This document shows positions 1 through 5,228 of a DNA stretch of 5,270 bases, in pieces. The stretch is from Acidobacteriaceae bacterium (GTDB lineage Bacteria > Acidobacteriota > Terriglobia > Terriglobales > SbA1), in contig PMHI01000402.1 of the NCBI GenBank assembly GCA_003156615.1, forward strand, positions 1 to 5,270, given 5' to 3'. The translations under genes and the position numbers were made by a program. A model generated the notes under the pieces. It was not told the origin of the DNA, searched no databases, and saw only the letters and a program-made list of their open reading frames with translations. Within the stretch, counting starts at the first letter, position 1, and each line of letters starts with the position of its first letter.

Positions 1-393
1 CCGCTTACTCCGGTGCCACCCGAGACTCTGCCAGTCCTCCCTGAGGTCACACGTTATCCTTCCGTACCGTGCCGCCCACAATCACCTTGTTGCGGTGGGT
101 GAATGAGAAGGCCTTCGTCGCCGAACGCAGACTCGACCTTGCCCCACCTACGGCCGACCGGTTCATCTTGGGTTTCCCCATCGATTACGGCCCGGTACTT
201 CTCCTCATGCCCTTCGGATTTCCCGGCTCAATGCACACAATCGCTTCACCCTCCCCACCGCTGCGGTCGTGGGAGCCATTGCAAGCGCCCCGCCCCAAAA
301 TTGAACTTAGTACGAAATCAGCCACTCTTGGTGAGACGTTTTGTCGCCAATTCTCGCTATCTAGAGTAATCAGCAAAATATACGACACTGGAT
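1..393. other. Left-edge region with no supported gene
   Basis: No reading frame here looks convincingly coding. The plus-strand frame from 69 and the minus-strand frames from 181 (to 47) and 403 (to 185) are proline-, serine- or arginine-rich with no recognisable motif and no good ribosome-binding site. The reverse-strand text between about 240 and 47 is somewhat protein-like, so a decayed gene or a non-coding end of a mobile element is possible, but I cannot name one. The AT-richer last 60 bases (about 340-393) probably carry the promoter of the repeat-protein gene at 406, but no clear -35/-10 pair with 16-18 bp spacing stands out. Confidence 0.5.
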
Positions 394-399
394 AAGGAG
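394..399 (+). promoter_or_regulatory. Ribosome-binding site of the repeat-protein gene
   Basis: AAGGAG lies six bases before the ATG at 406. The strong match and good spacing fix 406 as the start. Confidence 0.8.
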
Positions 400-405
400 C
401 CATCT

Positions 406-1538
406 ATGCAACCGGTCAACACAGCAGGCTTGGCAGGATCCGTACACAAGACCTTCCTCAAATTCGGCGCGCTCTGTCTGGGTCTCAGTCTCGGGTTGCT
501 GTTCTCCGGACTGGCGGTTGCCCAGACCTTCACAGAGTTCGAGGCTCCTGGCGCCGGCACTGCTGCTTTCCAGGGTACGGTTGCCATTTCCATCAACACG
601 TCGGGGGTGATTGCCGGCGAGTACTATGACTCCACCGGCGTGTCCCACGGCTTCGTGCGCACCGCTGCTGGCGACATAACTTCGTTCGAGGCTTCGGGCG
701 CAGGCACAGCCTCCGGCCAAGGCACTTTCTCCGGCGCCATCAACACCGCCGGCACCATCGCCGGAAACTACTCCGACAGCAAGGGCGCTCACCACGGTTT
801 CGTCCGCACTGCCGCCGGCGCCATCACCACCTTCACCGTTTCCGGCGCGGGCACGGCTTCCGGCCAGGGAACTTCGTGCTGCGACATCAATTCCTCCGGC
901 ATGGTATCAGGGTTTTACATCGACAAAACGAAGTCAGTCACGGCTTCGTGCGCACTTCGGAGGGCGCCGTCACCACATATAACGTTACGGGCGCGGGTAC
1001 GGCTTCGGGTCAGGGAACCCGAGGCGGCGGCATCAACGACGCCGGCGCTGTAGCCGGATACTACATCGACGCAACCGACGTGCTGCACGGCTTCGTGCGC
1101 ACCGCTGAAGGCGCGGTCACCACCTACGATCTCCCCAGCGTGGGCACCACTGGCACCGAAGAGGATACCGGCGCCGCCGGCATTAACAACGCCGGAACAA
1201 TCACCGGATTTTACATCGACAGCAGTGGCGTACCTATCGCTTTCGTGCGCACCGCTGCCGGCGTTGTCACCACCTTCAACGTCTCCGGCGCCACCGAAAC
1301 CTTTGCCGCAGCCATCAATACGTCGGGAGCCGTCGTCGGTAACTACCTTAACTCCAGCTCCAACAGCCGGGGATACCTGCGCTCCGCCTCCGGCGCTATC
1401 GCCACCTTCGACGCCCCTGGTTCAGGCACGACGAAAGGCACCGGTACGTTTGTCTACGGCATCAATAGTGCGGAAACGACCGTGGGTCTCTATTTCGAAT
1501 CGGGCGGCCCGTTCCATGCTTTTCTGCGGACCGAGTAG
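406..1538 (+). CDS. Secreted seven-repeat (HAF-like, probable beta-propeller) protein, frameshifted
   Basis: A predicted extracellular repeat protein of unknown function. Residues 1-39 form a signal peptide: a basic n-region, a leucine-rich core, and the cleavage motif AVA before QTF. The rest is seven tandem repeats of 44-50 residues with the pattern 'I/VTTF..SGAGTASGQGT..GIN..G.I.G.Y.D..G..HGFVRTA.GA'. This resembles the HAF-type extracellular repeats that are common in soil bacteria. The frame opened at 406 is lost after the Lys codon 931-933. From 934-936 on, the repeat pattern continues in the frame ending at the TAG 1536-1538. Re-reading the G at 933 gives Lys-Val-Ser-His-Gly-Phe, matching the 'GVSHGF' of repeat 1, so one base (a G of an original GG) is missing. 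Restored length is 377 residues. Taken literally, the product stops at 1053 after 215 residues. Either a sequencing deletion or a young pseudogene would explain this. The second half has no separate start with a ribosome-binding site, so it is not an independent gene. Confidence 0.8.
529..1535 (+). repeat. Seven tandem coding repeats (about 147 bp each)
   Basis: The unit boundaries are 529-675, 676-822, 823-968 (one base short), 969-1115, 1116-1265, 1266-1397 and 1398-1535. Units 2, 3 and 4 are the closest in protein and DNA, all with SGAGTASGQGT or TGAGTASGQGT at the same place, suggesting the most recent duplications. Units 5-7 diverge, and unit 6 lacks about five residues in the 'GQGT' loop. 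The last unit ends in HAFLRTE directly before the stop, so the array is complete rather than cut off. Seven units of this length fit a seven-bladed propeller; the fold is inferred. Confidence 0.8.
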
Positions 1539-1586
1539 TCCGCGCCTGCATCAAGACGTGATCTCGTAACCTGGCCGTACTCGCTT

Positions 1587-1601
1587 CGCCCGACTCGGGC
1601 G
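1587..1601 (+). terminator. Small GC hairpin between two plus-strand genes
   Basis: CGCCCG, loop ACT, CGGGCG form a perfect six-base-pair stem 48 bp after the stop of the repeat-protein gene. No T-run follows, so it is not a classical intrinsic terminator. It could be a weak or Rho-assisted stop, or simply a hairpin in the leader of the next gene. Confidence 0.3.
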
Positions 1602-1609
1602 CTTGGCAT

Positions 1610-1614
1610 GGAGG
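1610..1614 (+). promoter_or_regulatory. Ribosome-binding site of the small secreted protein gene
   Basis: GGAGG followed by six bases and then ATG at 1621. This favours 1621 over the in-frame TTG at 1603, which would also put Trp and acidic residues ahead of the signal peptide. Confidence 0.7.
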
Positions 1615-1620
1615 GGTGAA

Positions 1621-2076
1621 ATGAGGACCGACCATAGGATTTTCTTGGTTTTTGGCTTCTTCGCCCTGTTCAGTGGCATGGCGACCGCGCAGTTACCAGC
1701 CCTGTCCATCAACCCCGTCCAAACGGAACTGCAGAGGGTCACAATTCTCGGCTATCAATCCCAGACGTATGTGAACGGAGCTCCCTACTCTGCAATCGAG
1801 GAGTCGCTCTGCTCTCAACGACTTCCGGGAAATCGGCGATCCGGTTTCCCATGTCCGGCATTGGATCTTACCCGCGAAACGCGGAGAGTGGCCATAGACG
1901 GCGACCTGGGTCGCTTAGCTCGGCCCAAAACAATGCTCCTTACTGCAGCGGAACATACGTTTCACTGTGGCCGCGCCCCAGGTGTTGTCCCAATGGCGCC
2001 CGTCATTGGCGGCGCAAATCGCCTCGGCCAAGTCCTTTACCTTCTCGTTGATCACATTGGGGTGGATCTTGTCTAG
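1621..2076 (+). CDS. Small secreted protein of unknown function, C-terminal part doubtful
   Basis: From the ATG at 1621 the first 24 residues are a clear signal peptide (basic MRTDHR start, Phe-rich core, GMATA before QLPAL). The following 'VNGAPYSAIEES' with a later 'Q.L.GNR' loosely recalls small exported acidobacterial proteins that carry 'G.PYSA....QTLADGN'. This is a weak, memory-based resemblance. After about base 1840 the composition stops looking like a natural protein. From 1915 to the stop at 2076 the frame lies antisense to the better supported minus-strand gene. The true product therefore probably ended earlier and was disrupted by a frameshift or by joining of foreign sequence. 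A reading shifted by one base ends at a TAG at 1895-1897, just before the convergent gene, and would remove the overlap. I am fairly sure of the start and export signal, and unsure of everything beyond about residue 75. Confidence 0.45.
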   Translation: MRTDHRIFLVFGFFALFSGMATAQLPALSINPVQTELQRVTILGYQSQTYVNGAPYSAIEESLCSQRLPGNRRSGFPCPALDLTRETRRVAIDGDLGRLARPKTMLLTAAEHTFHCGRAPGVVPMAPVIGGANRLGQVLYLLVDHIGVDLV

Positions 2077-2739
2077 ATCGGTTTTCAATCGGCTCAGAAA
2101 ATCTCTAAGTAGTTCGATGTCGAACAGGAGTTCGTCCTTCGTGGTTGCGCACTTTTGCGCCAACGCTCCGATGTGGTAGGCATCGTCGCAGTAGTATGGT
2201 TTGCCCGACGCACCCGCCAGCTTGTTGAGCAAGTCCTGCAACAACGCGGAGTTCGTCTTGATGCGCTCCATCGTGTCTTCTAGCGCGTGCTCCTGGTTAC
2301 CCATGGAAATCTTGGAGTTCAGCTGCACGTCGGGTGTACCGCTGCCGAAATACAGCCGGCCGGCGGCGGAACGCACCGCCGACAGTGCGTGCGGAACACA
2401 CTCTTTGACCTTGTCTTCCAGCTTCTTCCCCACTATCTCCATCGCCACCAGCCCGACGGCGCCGACCACCCAGAAACCGGTGATGCCCGTCAGCGTCATT
2501 CCCAGCCCGGTTGCCGCCATTCTGGTGGCGATTTCCGCCTGCGCCGCCCCGCTCACGCTGCCCGCCGCCTGGTCGGCACCATGCCCGCCCACGCTCGATC
2601 CCAGCCATGTGCTACTAGCTGCGCCAAACCATTCCGACCAGCTCTTTTTTGTGTTGGCGGTAGTGCCAGCACTGTTTAAGAGCCGTCCGCTTCGTAATGT
2701 GGCGTCGCCGGCGCGGTCCGCATCTGTTGGATTAGGCAT
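1915..2739 (-). CDS. Unrecognised 274-residue protein with one glycine-rich membrane segment
   Basis: I do not recognise the family. There is no signal peptide. Residues 1-70 are polar and rich in Gly, Ala and Ser. Residues about 76-102 form one hydrophobic segment with regularly placed glycines (TGLGMTLTGITGFWVVGAVG), like a glycine-zipper membrane helix. Residues 103-274 are charged and mostly helical in character, with possible coiled coil around 150-177 and 200-240. Six cysteines lie at 114, 184, 197, 242, 265 and 270; the last two form a C-x4-C pair near the end (RCSKEHC). The ATG at 2739 has GGAGG four bases upstream. The composition is natural throughout, and the overlapping plus-strand frames look like shadows. 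The layout (polar N-terminus, single glycine-rich helix, helical tail) would fit a membrane-inserting effector or a small membrane scaffold, but nothing in the sequence proves either. A truncated gene follows the same direction just upstream. Confidence 0.7.
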   Translation of the reverse strand: MPNPTDADRAGDATLRSGRLLNSAGTTANTKKSWSEWFGAASSTWLGSSVGGHGADQAAGSVSGAAQAEIATRMAATGLGMTLTGITGFWVVGAVGLVAMEIVGKKLEDKVKECVPHALSAVRSAAGRLYFGSGTPDVQLNSKISMGNQEHALEDTMERIKTNSALLQDLLNKLAGASGKPYYCDDAYHIGALAQKCATTKDELLFDIELLRDFLSRLKTDLDKIHPNVINEKVKDLAEAICAANDGRHWDNTWGAATVKRMFRCSKEHCFGPS

Positions 2740-2743
2740 TTTT

Positions 2744-2748
2744 CCTCC
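2744..2748 (-). promoter_or_regulatory. Ribosome-binding site of the 274-residue protein gene
   Basis: On the minus strand GGAGG is followed by AAAA and then ATG (2739-2737). The spacing is short but usable, and it decides the start. Confidence 0.65.
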
Positions 2749-2792
2749 ACAACCAATCGCGCAAAGTTCGGCGTTAAGCCATGAACCGGTCG

Positions 2793-2957
2793 CTATGGCA
2801 ATCTCGCATTAATCAGTTCAGCTTCGTTCCCAACGATGCTGCGCTGAAAATCTCGTATGTGTCCTGAAGACTCCGCAATGGATTCAAAGAAATAGTCATC
2901 TAGGTCAGCGCTGCTTGGATGGCCTTCAACGAGCACCTCCTCAACCTGTTCGCGCCG
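2793..2957 (-). pseudogene. Acidic protein-like reading, probably a broken gene upstream of the 274-residue protein
   Basis: Between an in-frame TAG at 2960-2958 and the stop TAG at 2795-2793 lie 54 codons. The translation reads like a real protein: acidic and well mixed, for example VEEVLVEGHPSSADLDDYFF and later HIRDFQRSIVGNEAELINA. There is no good start inside it; the only GTG follows directly on GAGGAG with no spacing. An ATG at 2998-2996 opens another frame (MSPMLDREVDRNPSGA). A one-base re-read of the G near 2952 joins it to this one, giving 68 residues. The stop is 53 bp before the next ATG, so the two would form one minus-strand unit. I recognise no family. It could be a frameshifted small gene or the 3' remnant of a longer one. 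Confidence 0.4.
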
Positions 2958-3070
2958 CTAGGATTTCGATCAACTTCACGGTCGAGCATCGGACTCATTG
3001 GTGCGGAAGTCTAGCACAGATTCTTAGGGTTCAGACCTATTTCGATCTCTTTCTTCAAGAGTCGTTGGAA

Positions 3071-3178
3071 CTAAAGGTCGTCCTTATAAACGCACCCTAT
3101 TTTTTTCAGATACTTACGAGCCATTTGAGCCTCTTCGAGAGTAACGCCTGCCCAAACCGCGGCAGGCAGTGATTGCAT
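3071..3178 (-). CDS. Possible 35-residue small protein
   Basis: A short frame starting at ATG 3178 has GGAG (3189-3186) seven bases upstream, which is good spacing. The translation looks natural, with a helical 'VTLEEAQMARKYLKKIG' run. However, its first codons lie inside the left arm of a long inverted repeat (3155-3202), and the codons contain an A7 run on the minus strand (3100-3106). It is too short to judge by composition. It might be a real small protein, a leader peptide, or the remains of a longer gene. Confidence 0.25.
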   Translation of the reverse strand: MQSLPAAVWAGVTLEEAQMARKYLKKIGCVYKDDL

Positions 3179-3202
3179 TTGCACACTCCGCCTGCCGCGT
3201 TT
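3155..3202. repeat. Long inverted repeat, 13-bp stem with one mismatch
   Basis: The left arm AACCGCGGCAGGC (3155-3167) pairs with the right arm GCCTGCCGCGTTT (3190-3202). The inner ten base pairs are perfect, then comes one C/T mismatch and two more A-T pairs. The loop is 22 bases. No T-run follows either arm, so it is not a standard intrinsic terminator. A REP-like palindrome, a mobile-element end or an mRNA hairpin are possible. Confidence 0.6.
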
Positions 3203-3269
3203 GCCACATTGATTCCGCTGCCGGGATGCGTATGCTCTCGGCCTCGTATCGTAACTGCAGAAGCTGAAC

Positions 3270-3297
3270 CTGACGGCACCTTTTGTGGCGCTAATAT
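3270..3297 (+). promoter_or_regulatory. Weak candidate promoter ahead of the Dps remnant
   Basis: CTGACG (3270-3275) and TAATAT (3292-3297) are separated by 16 bp. Each matches four of six positions of the sigma-70 consensus. It is about 130 bp before the ATG at 3427. The local AT-rich TAATATATA in a GC-rich setting draws attention, but the match is modest. Confidence 0.25.
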
Positions 3298-3416
3298 ATA
3301 GGATGTGCGTGTATCGCCCTCCGAGGAATCCATTTTGCTCTGGAGGACGAGCCGAACATAGCGCCGCCGCCGGAACGGCTGGTACATGCCGGGAGCGAAG
3401 GCGCTGATGGCTGAAA

Positions 3417-3421
3417 AGGAG
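3417..3421 (+). promoter_or_regulatory. Ribosome-binding site of the Dps remnant
   Basis: AGGAG lies five bases before the ATG at 3427. It supports the idea that a real gene once started here, although the frame stops after 32 codons. Confidence 0.6.
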
Positions 3422-3426
3422 CAGAA

Positions 3427-3697
3427 ATGAAAAGCAAGAACCTTCGAACCAAAACTGCTGAGCCCATCAATGCCCAGCCCCGTTTTGCACCAGCGCGCAA
3501 GAGATCCAGTCCTACGGAACCGTAAGCTAGCTGCTGCCGCTCGAGTGGAAGAACCGGTGCGGCTGGAAATGACCGCGCGACTGAACCAATTGCTCGCCGA
3601 CACCATGACGTTGCGCGACGTTTGGGGCCTGCTCCAGAAGGGGGTCGTCGGACTACCCATCGCCTACAGCGTCCGCCCCTTTGCAAAAGGTGAATAG
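3427..3697 (+). pseudogene. Remnant of a Dps-family (ferritin-like DNA-protection) gene in three frames
   Basis: Dps proteins store iron and shield DNA during starvation and oxidative stress. Here the N-terminal part starts at ATG 3427 (MKSKNLRTKTAEP..., basic and disordered as in Dps tails). Taken literally it stops at TAA 3523-3525 after 32 codons. From 3498 a second frame gives QEIQSYGTV, and from about 3524 a third gives KLAAAARVEEPVRLEM and then LNQLLADTMTLRD, ending at TAG 3695-3697. Read together they match, from memory, the order of soil-bacterial Dps: 'EIQ.FGTV..LP', then 'LNQLLADTMTLRDLYKKHHWQVSG'. Each join needs a one-base shift of the same sign. After TLRD (about 3619) the similarity ends. 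The expected HHWQVSG and the following D..E ferroxidase residues are absent, and only about 25 unrelated or heavily altered codons follow. The gene therefore cannot make a working Dps even if the shifts are sequencing errors. Confidence is for the family call and the remnant status together. Confidence 0.6.
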
Positions 3698-3864
3698 ATT
3701 TCGGTTCCCTACACGCGGACCTCCGTATTGAGCACTCGATTTCCTGAAACCGCGTCTTCCCTTCACAACTGAAACACTGAAACAGCGCAGGGTCGTTTTT
3801 CTCTCTATTATCTGCTCTGGAAGCGTAGAGAAGTTCCTGCATTGGTCGATTGGCGATCATTGGG

Positions 3865-3881
3865 TGACACATTAGGTGTCA
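3865..3881. promoter_or_regulatory. Perfect operator-like inverted repeat
   Basis: TGACAC, spacer ATTAG, GTGTCA. Six-base perfect arms with a five-base spacer are the typical geometry of a site for a dimeric repressor. It lies 200 bp ahead of the phosphatase start and after the Dps remnant. The regulator is unknown, and with such short arms chance occurrence is possible. Confidence 0.35.
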
Positions 3882-3934
3882 GCTAAGGTGATTGTGGAGT
3901 GCGTTTAGTACGACTGAGAAGCAGCCGCAGCGGG

Positions 3935-3946
3935 TCAAGTGCTTGA
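3935..3946. repeat. Short inverted repeat TCAAG-TG-CTTGA
   Basis: Five-base perfect arms around two bases, 137 bp ahead of the phosphatase start. It might be a protein-binding half-site pair, but it is short enough to arise by chance. Confidence 0.2.
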
Positions 3947-4074
3947 ATACACACCTCCGAATTATCAAACAGGGTGCAAGTGTGGAGCGAGATGATTTCG
4001 CGCAGCCTCGGTGCTCCTAAAATCATCGATAGGGGTAGTAGCGATTTTTCGCCAATTCAAGTCAAAGGTTTCCT

Positions 4075-4078
4075 GAGG
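4075..4078 (+). promoter_or_regulatory. Weak ribosome-binding site of the phosphatase gene
   Basis: GAGG lies four bases before the ATG at 4083. The alternative in-frame ATG at 4104 has only GGAA three bases upstream, so 4083 is preferred, though 4104 would give a more compact signal peptide. Confidence 0.4.
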
Positions 4079-4082
4079 CGAC

Positions 4083-5078
4083 ATGAGACGCAAAACGGAA
4101 GCGATGAAGGCAAAGGGCCTACTGCAAACGTTGGTGATTGTAGGGGCTCTTGCACATGCGGTATGCGCGGGTCAGGCCTCACAGGCTCAGACGCAATTCC
4201 CCACCGGGCAATGGGTTTTCGCAGAGGCCAATACGGTCGAGGCGAATACAGAAAGCGATGACTCGGACAGCAAAAGCCCGCCCGTCGAAGATCGCCGAGA
4301 TCGAATTTTTTATCCGGGGGACACCGAGCGGCCAAAGCCGCTCCTACGAAAGCTAGCTTTGAACATCGTGCTGGACGAAAAAGACATTTTCACCAGCCCC
4401 TTCCATGTGAATCGCCACAATGCGCTGGAATGGCTGGTGCCAATCGCTATCACGGGAGGATTGATCGTCGGCGACAGGCGCATCGCGAATACCTTGGAAA
4501 ACAGCCGTGGTCAGGTCAGTTGGGGTGGACGCATCTCTAATATTGGAGCGTCGTACACATTGATTCCTATCGTAGCCAGCTCTTATGTCTATGGAGCATG
4601 GCGCGACAATCCGAAAGGCCGGGAAATCGGTGTTCTCGGAACGGAAACGCTGCTCGACAGCCTGATTGTGGTGGAGGTGTTGAAGGAGGTCTTTCGTCGC
4701 GATCGTCCCGACAACAAACACCCCGGCGACTTTTGGGCCGGAGGATCTTCATTCCCGTCCGGTCACGCGATGGAGTCATGGTCCATCGCCTCTTTGTTGG
4801 ATCATGAATTCAAACACAAGAGAATCGTCGGCATAACTGCATACACCCTTGCCGGGATAGTGAGCGCAGCACGTATCGCTGCACGAAAACACTTCGCGTC
4901 AGATGTCGTTGCGGGGGGCACAATGGGCTGGTTTATCGGACGCCACGTCTATGACACGCACATGAGTCATCTCGCTCACACACACGCGTCGCTGATACCC
5001 ATGATTGTGCCTCAAGCAGATCCGGTCCAACGGAAATACGGCGCCGCGCTGGTGCTTAACTTCAGCGCAGGCAGGTAG
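4083..5078 (+). CDS. Exported/membrane PAP2-superfamily phosphatase
   Basis: A phosphatidic-acid-phosphatase type 2 (acid phosphatase/haloperoxidase superfamily) protein of 331 residues. Such enzymes remove phosphate from lipid or isoprenoid phosphates, or from soluble phosphate esters, on the outer side of the inner membrane. Residues about 9-28 form a signal peptide or N-terminal anchor (AKGLLQTLVIVGALAHAVCA). Residues 40-110 are polar. Hydrophobic segments follow at about 117-130, 157-172, 183-200, 248-262 and 275-287. All three catalytic motifs are present: K201-x6-R208-P209, P225-S226-G227-H228, and R264-x5-H270-x3-D274 with H270 as the expected nucleophile. The usual Ser before that Arg is Ala (A263). 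Spacing between motifs is normal. The substrate cannot be told from sequence; undecaprenyl diphosphate, lipid A or phospholipid are all possible. The gene appears to be transcribed alone, with 385 bp of non-coding sequence upstream. It is intact and has natural composition. Confidence 0.9.
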   Translation: MRRKTEAMKAKGLLQTLVIVGALAHAVCAGQASQAQTQFPTGQWVFAEANTVEANTESDDSDSKSPPVEDRRDRIFYPGDTERPKPLLRKLALNIVLDEKDIFTSPFHVNRHNALEWLVPIAITGGLIVGDRRIANTLENSRGQVSWGGRISNIGASYTLIPIVASSYVYGAWRDNPKGREIGVLGTETLLDSLIVVEVLKEVFRRDRPDNKHPGDFWAGGSSFPSGHAMESWSIASLLDHEFKHKRIVGITAYTLAGIVSAARIAARKHFASDVVAGGTMGWFIGRHVYDTHMSHLAHTHASLIPMIVPQADPVQRKYGAALVLNFSAGR

Positions 5079-5228
5079 GGAGCATCGTCCGATGTTCGAG
5101 TTTCTTATGTCGGTAATACGATTGTTCGTCTGGAAGTCGCGAGCAATCCGCCACCTATCCGCAGCATTCAGAAAAAAGCGAAAGACCTCGGACTGGCTGT
5201 CACTCTCCGTCCCGCTGTCGCACCATAA
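5079..5228 (+). pseudogene. Protein-like reading without a start, possible epimerase fragment
   Basis: Directly after the phosphatase stop, the same frame stays open for 49 codons to TAA 5226-5228. The second part looks like real protein (VSYVGNTIVRLEV, then IRSIQKKAKDLGLAVTLRPA). Its order (G..I...E.AS...R.IQ....G..A...P...P) faintly recalls the middle of ribulose-phosphate 3-epimerase ('GA.II.FH.EAS...RT.Q.IK..G..AG...NPATP') over a similar length. I cannot confirm this. There is no start codon in frame with a ribosome-binding site. The competing frame (ATG 5092 to 5232, 46 residues, GGGAG at 5078-5082) has a less natural composition. It is best seen as a possible gene remnant or a phosphatase readthrough extension. 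Confidence 0.25.

Larger units (their letters stand above)
3698..4082. other. Intergenic region ahead of the phosphatase gene
   Basis: I see no supported gene in these 385 bases. They hold two small inverted repeats, listed separately, and a short GCGA-TTTT-TCGC hairpin (4041-4052) about 30 bp before the phosphatase start, which could fall in its leader. The large minus-strand frame crossing the left half (3872 to 3291) is arginine-, serine- and proline-rich, has no motif, and overlaps the Dps remnant antisense, so I treat it as a shadow. Confidence 0.5.

Noticed and set aside
47..403. Protein-like minus-strand text in the left edge, considered as a mobile-element or group II intron end
   Set aside because: No reverse-transcriptase motif, no domain V-like hairpin and no terminal repeats are visible, and the short frames (181-47, 403-185) match nothing I know.
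370..795. Minus-strand frame of 141 codons
   Set aside because: Antisense to the start of the repeat-protein gene; its Gly/Ala/Val repetitiveness simply mirrors the coding repeats.
924..936. Programmed -1 ribosomal frameshift in the repeat-protein gene
   Set aside because: The site (AAAACGAAGTC) has no X-XXY-YYZ slippery heptamer and no obvious stem-loop right after it; a missing base is simpler.
529..1535. CRISPR-like or non-coding tandem repeat
   Set aside because: The period is a multiple of three, conservation follows amino-acid positions, and a signal peptide precedes the array, so the repeats are protein repeats.
2201..2812. Plus-strand frame of 203 codons
   Set aside because: It is the antisense shadow of the 274-residue minus-strand gene, which has a ribosome-binding site and better composition.
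2919..3014. Short plus-strand frame of 31 codons starting MAFNEHLLNLF
   Set aside because: No ribosome-binding site, and it is antisense to the more protein-like minus-strand reading at 2957-2793 and its possible 5' extension.
3060..3106. Intrinsic terminator suggested by the T7 run at 3100-3106
   Set aside because: Only a four-base-pair AAGG/CCTT stem lies upstream and it is too far from the T-run to act as a terminator.
3106..3660. Long minus-strand frame of 184 codons
   Set aside because: It is rich in Ser, Arg and Pro, has no motif, is antisense to the Dps remnant and has no convincing ribosome-binding site.
3291..3872. Minus-strand frame of 193 codons
   Set aside because: Arginine-, serine- and proline-rich with scattered cysteines, typical of a chance frame in GC-rich DNA; overlaps the other minus-strand frame and the Dps remnant.
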